DNA of 37,652 bases from Dehalococcoidales bacterium (GTDB lineage Bacteria > Chloroflexota > Dehalococcoidia > Dehalococcoidales > GCA-2688105). The position numbers and the translations under genes were made by a program. How positions within the stretch are numbered: position 1 is the first letter of the stretch; every line of letters begins with the position of its first letter. The stretch is from the NCBI GenBank assembly GCA_002688105.1, contig NZBQ01000001.1, forward strand, positions 1 through 37,652, written 5' to 3'. Under the pieces are notes generated by a model. That model searched no databases. It had not been told where the DNA came from and saw only the letters and a program-made list of their open reading frames with translations. This document shows positions 18,303 through 26,978 of the stretch, in pieces.

Positions 18303-18818
18303 ATGAATGTTACCAAGGCTGCCCTGATTCAGGCGATGGAGGTCTACTTTGGCCGAGATACAAAGAGAATCAACCATGCGCACAAGGTGGCGGGATACGC
18401 CGAGGCGCTGCTGAAAGAGGATGGCGGAGATTATTCGATAGTAATTGCTGCGGCGCTGCTCCATGATATAGGGATTCATGCTGCCGAAAGGAAATATGGT
18501 AGCACGAGTGGCAAATATCAGGAGAAAGAGGGCCCGCCTATTGCCCGTCAGATCCTGTCCAGATTAGGGTTCAAGCCAGTTCAGATTGAGGAGGTTTGTG
18601 GGATTATTGCTCATCATCACAGCCCGGGAAAGGTTAGCACGTATAACTTCAAGATACTGTATGACGCTGACTGGCTGGTAAATTTGAGAGATGAGTATGA
18701 TATTCAGGATAGGAGCAAACTGAGCAATATCATTAATAGGTTGTTTCTTACCAGTAGTGGTAAAGTGTTGGCCAGAAAGGTATACTTATCCGAGCCAAGT
18801 CATCGAACTGGTCTTTAG
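18303..18818 (+). CDS. HD-domain protein
   Basis: RINHAHKVAGYAEALL...VIAAALLHDIGIHAAERKYG...IIAHHHSPG; H...HD...D pattern. Confidence 0.8.
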   Translation: MNVTKAALIQAMEVYFGRDTKRINHAHKVAGYAEALLKEDGGDYSIVIAAALLHDIGIHAAERKYGSTSGKYQEKEGPPIARQILSRLGFKPVQIEEVCGIIAHHHSPGKVSTYNFKILYDADWLVNLRDEYDIQDRSKLSNIINRLFLTSSGKVLARKVYLSEPSHRTGL

Positions 18819-18885
18819 TCGCGTCCGAAGTGAGAATATCTCAAATGCAGCAGCGAAATGAAAAATCTATTAAAGGAGGGCAAGA

Positions 18886-19377
18886 ATGAGCGCAAAATTA
18901 AATCCCATTGTTGAGTTCCGAGAGGACCACCGAAAAATCCGCGACAGCCTGCTTAGCCTGGCTAGCGCCGCTGAGGCCAGAGATGTCGCCAAGGGCCGTG
19001 ATATTCTTGGGCAAATAAATGTTATGGTCGGTCCGCACTTCCGGTACGAAGAGGAGACGCTGTATCCGGCGATGAAAGAATTCCTTGGTGACTACGCGGA
19101 TAGCCTCATTAAGGAGCATGACGTTGCTATCGAAACTGCTAAGACTGCGGCCAGGTTGCTGGGCCAGCCTTCTCTAACTGAAGAGGAAGGCAAAGATGTT
19201 GCCAAAGCCGCTAGAGCTCTTCTGGTGCATGTCAGCAACTGCGACGGGCTCAATATACTGGCCGAACGTCTCTCCCAAGAGAAGTTGGATGGACTCGGTG
19301 AGCATTTTGCTAAATCTCGTGCCGAGGGAGTGCCTCTGCTCCAATGGGCAGATACCATCAGGAAAGCAAAAAGTTAA
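18886..19377 (+). CDS. Hemerythrin HHE domain protein
   Basis: VEFREDHRKIRDSL...VGPHFRYEEETLYPAMKEF...LIKEHDVAIETA...; AAAGGAGGG upstream. Confidence 0.82.
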   Translation: MSAKLNPIVEFREDHRKIRDSLLSLASAAEARDVAKGRDILGQINVMVGPHFRYEEETLYPAMKEFLGDYADSLIKEHDVAIETAKTAARLLGQPSLTEEEGKDVAKAARALLVHVSNCDGLNILAERLSQEKLDGLGEHFAKSRAEGVPLLQWADTIRKAKS

Positions 19378-19379
19378 GA

Positions 19380-19805
19380 ATGGCTGAAAAATCAGCGGGT
19401 AAAGAGCGGGTAACGGTAATCCTGCACAGCGGCTCCTATGACAGGGCCTCCTATGCTCTGTCCATCGCCCTGGTGGCTCTGGCCTCCGGAATGGAGGCGC
19501 ATATGCTACTTGCCTATGAAGGATTGAGGAGGTTTACTGGAGGGCATTTAGAGGACGTGGGGGAAGAAACCTCTCCAAATATCAGGACCAACTTGGAGCG
19601 GGGACTGCAGTCTGGAGGGATTCAGTCCTTGGAGACGCAGCTGGCTGATGCCAAGCGGCTAGGGCTAAGAGTTTATGCCTGTCCCAACGCGATGGCAGCC
19701 CTCAATATTGGGCTGGATGAGATGCTTCCAGAGGTGGATAACGTAATGGGACTGGCCACTTTTCTAGAGCTTGCCCGCACGGCTGCCATTAACTGGTACA
19801 TATAG
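19380..19805 (+). CDS. DsrE/DsrF-like (peroxiredoxin-family) protein
   Basis: RVTVILHSGSYDRASYALSIALVALASGMEAHMLLAYEGLRRF...LETQLADAKRLGLRVYACPNAMAAL; ATG at 19380. Confidence 0.75.
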   Translation: MAEKSAGKERVTVILHSGSYDRASYALSIALVALASGMEAHMLLAYEGLRRFTGGHLEDVGEETSPNIRTNLERGLQSGGIQSLETQLADAKRLGLRVYACPNAMAALNIGLDEMLPEVDNVMGLATFLELARTAAINWYI

Positions 19806-19904
19806 AGGAATGCCTCTTGGCCAATTTTCCGTAGATACGCCTTCTTAATCGTTGGTCGAGAAGTGGGATGTCGGTATTGGAGCGTCTTTCGCTTACAGTC
19901 TTGA

Positions 19905-20138
19905 TTACTCTTCTTTTGGGGCGCGTGGTTGAGTTATCGCCAGGATTATCTCGAAGGGACACCTGATAGCTCCGGGCGGGCAGACTGGCTCGCAATCAGT
20001 GCAGTAGTAGCAGTCGTCAGGGCTGACTACCACGGCCTTCTCGTTGACTAGCGCAACCGCGTCGGTTGGACACCATTCTACGCAGTCTCCGCAACCGGTG
20101 CACTTCTCAAGATTAATTCTAGGTATTGCTCCTCTCAT
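19905..20138 (-). CDS. 2x[4Fe-4S] ferredoxin
   Basis: CTGCGDCVEWCPTDAV and CYYCTDCEPVCPPGAI. Confidence 0.92.
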   Translation of the reverse strand: MRGAIPRINLEKCTGCGDCVEWCPTDAVALVNEKAVVVSPDDCYYCTDCEPVCPPGAIRCPFEIILAITQPRAPKEE

Positions 20139-20238
20139 TGTAGTGCTCCTGCTTTCATGAAGTTTTGGTCAGTATTAAGCCTGCCGACTACATTATCGGC
20201 TACGTATTGCCTGTCTGGATACGACTTTTGTCGGAAGT

Positions 20239-21012
20239 CTACATCATTTCTCTCAGTTTCTCAGGGGCAACCACCATAATGCGCTGTCCCTCAATTTTGA
20301 TGGCGCCCGCCCTTTCTATATGCTTGAGCGCTCTACCTATCATATCCCGGACCGAGCCGACCATTGCCGCCATCTCGTCTTGGGTCAAGCGTCTCACCGG
20401 CGACGGTCCATCTTCAACTACTGCCAGGTCCAGCAACAGCTTAGCCATACGCCCAACCACGCTGCGAAAGGAAAGGTCTTCTACCATCATGGTGAGATGG
20501 CGCAGCCGCACGGCAAACAATTTAAGGATAGACACAGCTATCGGACAGTCCGTCAACAGAGACAGGGCTACTTCTGTGGGTATGAGATAGATGGTCGATT
20601 CTTCGAGAGCAGACGCACTGGCCGGGTTGGGTCCGCCGTCAAATACCGGAACATCGTTAAAACTGTCGCCGGGCTTAGCTACGAGCAGCACTTGCTCCCT
20701 ACCTTCTGGCGAAGTCTTGAAAATGCGAACCTGCCCGGATTTAATAACATAAAGCCCACGGCAGGATTCACCCTCCAGAAACAGAACTTCACCTCTGGCA
20801 AAGGAAAACTCCAGGACTTCTCGTGTAATGTGTTCTATTGCGTCCGTACCGAGGGTTTCAAAGTAGGGCAGTGTCTTCAACAAATCAGCTGCTGAAAGCA
20901 TGGGTATTTCCTTAGATATTGCTGACGATCTCCCAATCTTATCACAGATGAGCACCTGTTGCACAGCCGAAAGTGTGTATGACAAAGGTCGTATCATGCT
21001 AAGGTATGTCAA
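20239..21012 (-). CDS. Crp/Fnr family transcriptional regulator (start may be near 20902)
   Basis: cNMP-binding fold EVLFLEGESCRGLYVIKSGQVRIFKTSPEGREQVL; HTH LTQDEMAAMVGSVRDMIGRALKHIERAGAIKIEGQRIMV. Confidence 0.92.
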   Translation of the reverse strand: MTYLSMIRPLSYTLSAVQQVLICDKIGRSSAISKEIPMLSAADLLKTLPYFETLGTDAIEHITREVLEFSFARGEVLFLEGESCRGLYVIKSGQVRIFKTSPEGREQVLLVAKPGDSFNDVPVFDGGPNPASASALEESTIYLIPTEVALSLLTDCPIAVSILKLFAVRLRHLTMMVEDLSFRSVVGRMAKLLLDLAVVEDGPSPVRRLTQDEMAAMVGSVRDMIGRALKHIERAGAIKIEGQRIMVVAPEKLREMM

Positions 21013-21276
21013 TGGTAATTAAAAATGACCGCAACACTAACCTTGAATGTGGACTAATCAATGGGGGCAGGTCACTCTCTTCGACAATCTTGTGGCTTGA
21101 TATTATTATTCTGAAGAGACTTTGTCAATACCAACTTGAGCCTCTCACATTTACACCAATCTTGGTTTAGGCTATAATCCAGATAAACTGTGGAGGTAGT
21201 ATAAAGGAACTCACTCGAGCTATAACCTAAGAAACAACGATGCTGGCGGCATGATTTCAAGTAGAGGGATGGATAG

Positions 21277-22059
21277 ATGAGTAAATTCATTGATAAATTA
21301 AACCGGGTTTCACAGGCTGAGTCTCAGTCTATGGGGTTTAAAGCAGCCAAGGCAGTCTCGCCGAAGCCAAAAATGCAGCTCGTGGCTAGTTTAGCCCAGG
21401 CGGAGGTTAGTGATGTGGCTGATTATGTGGCTGGGGCTGACACTGGGTTATTACCAGTTTTCGATTTTAGTTCAGGGGCTAAGACCATTCAAGAAATATC
21501 TAAGGCTGTGTCTGGTATTCCCTGGGGTGGATGGCTGAGAGATGGGGGAAGGGAAGGAATGAAACAGTTGGTGAAGGCTGGCTGCGATTTTGTGGTTTTT
21601 CCGGCAGCTGATACCTCGCTGGCAATACTTCAAGGTGATGAAGTAGGTAAAATTTTGCAGGTAGAGGCATCACTCAGCGAGGGTTTATTGAGGGCAATTA
21701 ATGAGCTGCCGGTAGATGCGGTGTTGTTTGTTGCCGGTGAGCAGAAAGAAGGTCTTTTGCTTACCTGGCATCACCTTATGCTCTTTCGGCGCTTTGCCAG
21801 TTTGCTGACTAAGCCCTTATTAGTGGCTATTCCGTCGAATGTGACCGCTGAAGAGCTTCAGGCACTATGGGACGGTGGGGTGGGCGGTGTGGTAGTAGAG
21901 GTAGGAGCTGGGCAACCCACCGGGGGATTAAAAGAGTTGCGCCGGGCAATTGATAAACTTGTTCTCCCATCATCACGTAAGCAGGGTAAGACGGGGGCTT
22001 TGCTACCTTATATTGGTAGAGAGAAGGAGGTAGTAGCTGAAGAAGAGGAAGAGGTATAA
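21277..22059 (+). CDS. Conserved-looking hypothetical protein, possible TIM-barrel-like
   Basis: 260 aa ORF; alternating hydrophobic strands (MQLVASLAQ, TGLLPVFDF, CDFVVFPA, DAVLFVAG, KPLLVAIPS, VGGVVVEVG). Confidence 0.6.
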   Translation: MSKFIDKLNRVSQAESQSMGFKAAKAVSPKPKMQLVASLAQAEVSDVADYVAGADTGLLPVFDFSSGAKTIQEISKAVSGIPWGGWLRDGGREGMKQLVKAGCDFVVFPAADTSLAILQGDEVGKILQVEASLSEGLLRAINELPVDAVLFVAGEQKEGLLLTWHHLMLFRRFASLLTKPLLVAIPSNVTAEELQALWDGGVGGVVVEVGAGQPTGGLKELRRAIDKLVLPSSRKQGKTGALLPYIGREKEVVAEEEEEV

Positions 22060-23304
22060 TTATTTCCCGACCAGACTTTTTATTAGTTTAAGTTCATCTC
22101 TAATTAGCCTGGGGAAAAGGAAGTTCTGCCTTACAATCTCTTTACCTATCTTACCTAATTTTTGACTAACTGTCGGGTGTTCCAGGAGGTAGACTATTTT
22201 CTCGGCGCATTCCTCCACACTATTAACCAGGTAGTTTCCAAGCTCACCAGGCATTTGTAGGGGGATGCCACCAGCGTTACCGGCTACTACTGGCGTTTCT
22301 TTCCATAATGCCTCGGCTACCACCAGACCAAAGCCTTCCCTGATTGACTTCTGAATAATCACGTCACTGGCTCTCTGAAAGGCATTGACCTCCATGCTGC
22401 CTACTCCGGTCAGGTTAGAGAAGATGAAGATGTCATCATCTTTGTTAACTTCGTCGCTAATGGCGGCATGCAGATCCCATCCCTCAGGGTCGTCCGGGGC
22501 AAACGAACCTACTAGGGCTAGCTGGAGCCCGGGTATCTTCATCTTGGCTAATTTGTAGGCGGCTATGGTGCCGAAGGGGTCTTTCCAGCGGTCAAAGCGG
22601 GATACCTGGGTAATTAGCGGGCGATTGGTATCAAAGCCCAGATTCTCCACCAGTTCCCGGCACACATACCTCTTGATGAACATATTTTTGGAGCTGAAGG
22701 CGCATATAGCTGGAGCCATGGTTACAATTTTAGCTAGTTCAAGGTCTTTAGGGATAAACTTTGGGGTAGTAAAAACAGCGGCGTCATATTCTTCAATGTA
22801 GGGGCGCAGGAAGTTCCACACCGTCTTATCTGGCTGTGAGCTATCTACATGGCAACGCCATATCCATTTGGCTTTGTTCTGCGATAGATAGTGGCGCAGA
22901 GCGGCTGGCTGAGGGTCATTCACTATGAAAACATCATAATTGGGGTCAAGTTCGCTGGCATTGGCTAAATTGTTATTCTGGTATACGCTTACTATGTTTT
23001 CCTTTTTAATATCTTCAAACGGAGCACCTTGCAAAGCATTATGCAAGCCTTTGGTAATGGTAAAGAAGCGACGGTCGCCTCGTATAATCTGCCAATCGGC
23101 TTTAATACCTAAGGAGCGAACTAGAGGGATATAGCACACCAGCATTTCCGCCACTCCTCCACCAAATGGCGTGGAGTTGATATGGCACACCCGTAATCCC
23201 TTTAGTTCCTCTCCCAGGCTGACAAGTTCATCAATAGTCCCCCTGGCTTCAACCATGCGGTACTTATTAATATCGCCTGTGCCCAGCGAGATTTTATGCA
23301 GCAT
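22060..23304 (-). CDS. GT4 glycosyltransferase, trehalose synthase (TreT)-like
   Basis: VCHINSTPFGGGVAEMLVCYIPL...QVSRFDRWKDPFGTIAAYKLAK...IREGFGLVVAEALWKETPVVAGNAGGIPLQ. Confidence 0.85.
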   Translation of the reverse strand: MLHKISLGTGDINKYRMVEARGTIDELVSLGEELKGLRVCHINSTPFGGGVAEMLVCYIPLVRSLGIKADWQIIRGDRRFFTITKGLHNALQGAPFEDIKKENIVSVYQNNNLANASELDPNYDVFIVNDPQPAALRHYLSQNKAKWIWRCHVDSSQPDKTVWNFLRPYIEEYDAAVFTTPKFIPKDLELAKIVTMAPAICAFSSKNMFIKRYVCRELVENLGFDTNRPLITQVSRFDRWKDPFGTIAAYKLAKMKIPGLQLALVGSFAPDDPEGWDLHAAISDEVNKDDDIFIFSNLTGVGSMEVNAFQRASDVIIQKSIREGFGLVVAEALWKETPVVAGNAGGIPLQMPGELGNYLVNSVEECAEKIVYLLEHPTVSQKLGKIGKEIVRQNFLFPRLIRDELKLIKSLVGK

Positions 23305-23367
23305 TTATATTACTCCGCATGCCATTTAGTTACCTGGTTTAATTAAGGAGCCAGTATTCCACAGCCG

Positions 23368-24507
23368 TTATGATTGAGAAAGCTGCCATGATTTGCCTTC
23401 AGTGGTTATTGACGGAGCAATTACCATCTCTGCCTGGTGCATTTCTCGGATAGTAAGTGCCCCGCAGGTGCCTAGTGCAGTGCGAATAGCCCCAACGAAG
23501 TTTTGACTACCATCGGTTACTGAAGTGGGACCGAAGAGGATTTGCTCTAGTGGGCTGGTGGTGCCTACTTTTATTCGGGTGCCTCTGGGGAGAGCTGGAT
23601 GCGGGTGAGACATTCCCCAGTGATAGCCAAGCCCTGGTGCCTCCTTGGCTTGAGCAAAAACGGAGCCAATCATTACCGCGTCAGCTCCGGCGGCGAAGGC
23701 CTTGCACACATCTCCACCTTTACGAAAGCCGCCGTCGGTAATTATGGGCACATATCTGCCCGACTCGTTAAAATATTCATCTCTGGCCGCGGCACAGTCA
23801 ATAGTGGTTGTTATCTGAGGGACACCGACACCAAGGACCTCCCTGGTGGTGCAAGCCGCACCCGGCCCGACACCCACTAAAACCCCAGAGATTCCTGTTC
23901 TCATAAGCTCTAAACAGGCGCTATAGCTGACACAATTACCAACAATGATAGGCAGAGATATGGCTTTGCGAAGCTCAGGGAAAATGAGTCCCCGATAACT
24001 TTTAGATATATGTCGGGCACTGGTAACCGTGGACTGGACTACAAAAATATCAGCCTTAGCTTCAGCTACTATCGGGGCCAAGCGCTTAGTATTAGCTGGT
24101 GCTATCGAAACGGCGCACACTGCCCCTGATTTTTTAACCGCTTGTATTCGTTCACCGACAAGGTTTTCCTTAATAGGTTGGGAGTAGATTTCTTGAAGTA
24201 GGGAGGTGACATCAACATTAGATGCCTGAGTAATCTTAGCCAGTATCTCCTGGGGATTATCATACCTGCTTTGTATTCCTTCCAGGTTGAGAACGGCGAG
24301 TCCCCCTAGCTTGCTCATCAGGGTGGCGAAGTTGACATCGGTAACGGCATCCATTGCCGAAGCTATAATAGGAATGGAAAAGGTAAAATTCTCTATCTTG
24401 AAATCGATGTTTGTCTGGTCCGGGTTAATCGTTACATCCCCGGGCACTATAGCTACCTCATCAAATCCGTAAGAACGCCGTAATTGCTTAAATTTAGGGA
24501 TAGTCAT
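23368..24507 (-). CDS. GuaB3-type IMP dehydrogenase-related protein (no CBS domains seen)
   Basis: FTFSIPIIASAMDAVTD...GVLVGVGPGAACTTREVLGVGVPQ...ITDGGFRKGGDVCKAFAAGADAVMIGSVFA. Confidence 0.88.
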   Translation of the reverse strand: MTIPKFKQLRRSYGFDEVAIVPGDVTINPDQTNIDFKIENFTFSIPIIASAMDAVTDVNFATLMSKLGGLAVLNLEGIQSRYDNPQEILAKITQASNVDVTSLLQEIYSQPIKENLVGERIQAVKKSGAVCAVSIAPANTKRLAPIVAEAKADIFVVQSTVTSARHISKSYRGLIFPELRKAISLPIIVGNCVSYSACLELMRTGISGVLVGVGPGAACTTREVLGVGVPQITTTIDCAAARDEYFNESGRYVPIITDGGFRKGGDVCKAFAAGADAVMIGSVFAQAKEAPGLGYHWGMSHPHPALPRGTRIKVGTTSPLEQILFGPTSVTDGSQNFVGAIRTALGTCGALTIREMHQAEMVIAPSITTEGKSWQLSQS

Positions 24508-24625
24508 TTTGCCATCCTTTTAAACAAAAACTATATCAAAAGTATGGTTCAAAAGTCAATAAGATTATGGACACAGTCAATTATGAAGTACCGAACAGAG
24601 TTTTAAAATTTTGGTGGTCAAACTC

Positions 24626-24655
24626 TTGACATTGGGGGTGAGTGTGTTTTATATT
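24626..24655 (+). promoter_or_regulatory. Candidate sigma70-type promoter upstream of the fatty-acid cluster
   Basis: TTGACA (24626-24631), 18 nt spacer, TATATT (24650-24655); 24703 start follows. Confidence 0.45.
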
Positions 24656-24702
24656 TATCCCTATATGTAGGACTCCGATGTATCTTTAAATAAGCGGGAC
24701 CT

Positions 24703-25128
24703 ATGGAGCAAAAGAAAACTAGCGGTAAATCACCGATAAAAATTGAACAGCTAGATGTCGGCTATGAATTCCCTCCGAGTAGTTATGAGCTGGAGCCCTT
24801 GGTAATCGCTAAGTATCTAGAGGCAGTGGGCAGGCCGAGTGAGCAGAATTCTCCGGCACCTGAGTTCGTGCCGCCAATGGCGATAGCTGCCTATACGATG
24901 AATGCGGTAGCGGAGTCGTTTGCACTGCCACCTGGTTCTATACATGCCTCGCAAGAGCTTGAGTTTCTAAAATTGGTACCGGTTGGGACTACTATAGACT
25001 GTCATGGCAGGGTAGCTCAGAAGGTGAATCGCGGTCAATTACATCTGTTGGTGATTGAACTGGAGGCTCTGAACCAAGACCGGGAGAGAGTCTTATCAGG
25101 GCAGGCTACCCTAGTCGTGCCAAACTAG
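24703..25128 (+). CDS. FAS1-type MaoC-like dehydratase domain protein (HadA-like)
   Basis: LDVGYEFPPSSYELEPLVIAKYLEAVG...VPPMAIAAYTMNAV...IHASQELEFLKLVPVGTTIDCHGRVAQK. Confidence 0.72.
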   Translation: MEQKKTSGKSPIKIEQLDVGYEFPPSSYELEPLVIAKYLEAVGRPSEQNSPAPEFVPPMAIAAYTMNAVAESFALPPGSIHASQELEFLKLVPVGTTIDCHGRVAQKVNRGQLHLLVIELEALNQDRERVLSGQATLVVPN

Positions 25129-25132
25129 GAAT

Positions 25133-25579
25133 TTGAAGGTGATACCTGTTTTGAACAAAGAGCTGAAACTGTCCGACCTGCGCCAAGGGAATAGTCTGTC
25201 TTCAGTGGTGAAACATATCACTCAGGAGGAGATTAACCGGTATGCCGAAGCCAGTGGAGATTTTAATCCTATTCATATAGATGAGTCCTTCGCTGCTCAA
25301 ACTCCCCTCGGGGGCACTATTGCTCACGGTATGCTTATCCTCGCCTATGTATCGGAAATGATGACAGTGGCTTTTGGCAAAAACTGGCTTTCAGGAGGTA
25401 AGTTTTCGGTACGCTTTAAAGCGCCAGCTCGCCCTACAGATACTATAACCATCACCGGTAAGATTGACTCCATTGAACATAAAGAGGGCGTCTCCCACAT
25501 AAATTGTGGAGTAGAAAGTCACAATCAAAAGGGAGAGGCAATAGTTGCCGGCAAGGCGACCGTCAAACTTGGGGCATAA
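25133..25579 (+). CDS. MaoC family dehydratase (HadB-like)
   Basis: ITQEEINRYAEASGDFNPIHIDESFAAQTPLGGTIAHGMLILAYVSEMM: catalytic D..NPIH..........GTIAHGM. Confidence 0.85.
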   Translation: MKVIPVLNKELKLSDLRQGNSLSSVVKHITQEEINRYAEASGDFNPIHIDESFAAQTPLGGTIAHGMLILAYVSEMMTVAFGKNWLSGGKFSVRFKAPARPTDTITITGKIDSIEHKEGVSHINCGVESHNQKGEAIVAGKATVKLGA

Positions 25580-25608
25580 CTTAATGAGCAGGGAGAGAGG
25601 TATTAAAA

Positions 25609-26658
25609 ATTAGTAAGGCTAATCATGTAGTAAAAGTAGCCTTGGATGCGATGGGGGGTGATTATGCTCCTGAAGAGATAATCAAGGGAGCGGTTTTGGC
25701 TGCAGAAAAGAATAACAATGATATGGAGGTTATTCTAGTTGGCCCCAAGGATGTGTTGGACACTGAGCTCAAAAAGTTTAAAAACTCTCACCTGCCTCTC
25801 CATTATGTTGAGTCTGAAGGATTTATCGGTGAGAATGAGTCCCCTGCCCTGACTCTTAGCCGCAGACCTAATGCCTCCATAGCGGTAGCGTTTAAGATGG
25901 TGAAGATGGGGGAGGCGGATGCTGTGGTCGGGGCTGGTTCTACTGGAGCCCTGGTTGCTAGTGCTGTTCGTGCTATGGGTTTGGTAGAAGGGATAGAGCG
26001 CCCTGTAATTGGCGGACCATTTTTTGGCATTGCTCCCAATACCATATTGATGGATTGTGGTGTTAATGTTGATGCTAGACCTTCTCATCTGTTGACCTTT
26101 GCCGTGGTAGGTTCTATTTACGCTAAGAAGTTGCTGAATATCGATAATCCTAAGGTGGCTCTATTAAATATTGGGGTTGAAGAGAATAAAGGTAATAGAT
26201 TAACCAGAGAAACTTATCAGCTTCTCCAGAAGAGTGGTTTAAATTTTATTGGCAATATAGAGGGTAATGAGGTTCTTAGCGGTCGGGCTAATGTCATTGT
26301 TTGTGATGGCTTTGTTGGTAATATACTAATCAAGTTTGGTGAAGGTGGGATAGAACTTATTAAAGGTGTGCTGAGAAACAAGGCAAATTCTTACCCCTTA
26401 CTGAGGCTTTTCAAAAGACCATTTAAGGTTTTGACCTCTGCAATGTTTGGTGAGAATGGCATTAATCCTGGTATTGGTGATGGACTTATCTGGGGGGTTG
26501 ATGGTGTCGCCTTGAAAATACACGGAGCTAGCCGAGCTCCAGATGTAGCCAAGAGAATAGCTCAGGCTAAGCTTGTAGTGGAAATGGATGTAATAGATTC
26601 TCTAAAATCAGAGTTAGCTGCAATTAGAAGTCAGCTCGATTTAGGAAAGGAGCAGTAA
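25609..26658 (+). CDS. plsX: Phosphate acyltransferase PlsX (conserved N-terminus reached from an ATT at 25609)
   Basis: VKVALDAMGGDYAPEEIIKGA...VVGAGSTGALVASAV...NIEGNEVLSGRANVIVCDGFVGNI. Track ORF starts at TTG 25642. Confidence 0.93.
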   Translation: MSKANHVVKVALDAMGGDYAPEEIIKGAVLAAEKNNNDMEVILVGPKDVLDTELKKFKNSHLPLHYVESEGFIGENESPALTLSRRPNASIAVAFKMVKMGEADAVVGAGSTGALVASAVRAMGLVEGIERPVIGGPFFGIAPNTILMDCGVNVDARPSHLLTFAVVGSIYAKKLLNIDNPKVALLNIGVEENKGNRLTRETYQLLQKSGLNFIGNIEGNEVLSGRANVIVCDGFVGNILIKFGEGGIELIKGVLRNKANSYPLLRLFKRPFKVLTSAMFGENGINPGIGDGLIWGVDGVALKIHGASRAPDVAKRIAQAKLVVEMDVIDSLKSELAAIRSQLDLGKEQ

Positions 26659-26906
26659 TGTCGTCTGTTGAAGAGAAGTTAAAGGAAATCGTGGTTAAGA
26701 TTGTGCATTGTGATGAGAAAATTCTTACCCCTACCAGTACCTGGCAAGATATAAAAGCCGACTCCCTAGATTTGGTTCAAGTGCTGGTGGCGGTGGAGGA
26801 TGCCTTTGGTATTGAGGTTCCTGATGAAGATCTTGGTGGATTCAAAAATATCGGTGATTTTGTTAAGTATATCGAAACTCGCTTGGCTGAGAAAGGAGAC
26901 ACTTAA
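26658..26906 (+). CDS. acpP: Acyl carrier protein
   Basis: WQDIKADSLDLVQVLVAVEDAFGIEVPDEDL (DSL phosphopantetheine site). Confidence 0.95.
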   Translation: MSSVEEKLKEIVVKIVHCDEKILTPTSTWQDIKADSLDLVQVLVAVEDAFGIEVPDEDLGGFKNIGDFVKYIETRLAEKGDT

Positions 26907-26978
26907 AGGTGATGTATCTTGGCTAATTGGTATCTCTGGCGGTGTTAGCCGGGCTACGATTTTGAAAGTGGCTGTGGA

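Noticed and set aside
20320-20895. 191-aa plus-strand ORF
   Set aside because: Entirely antisense to the clear Crp/Fnr coding sequence.
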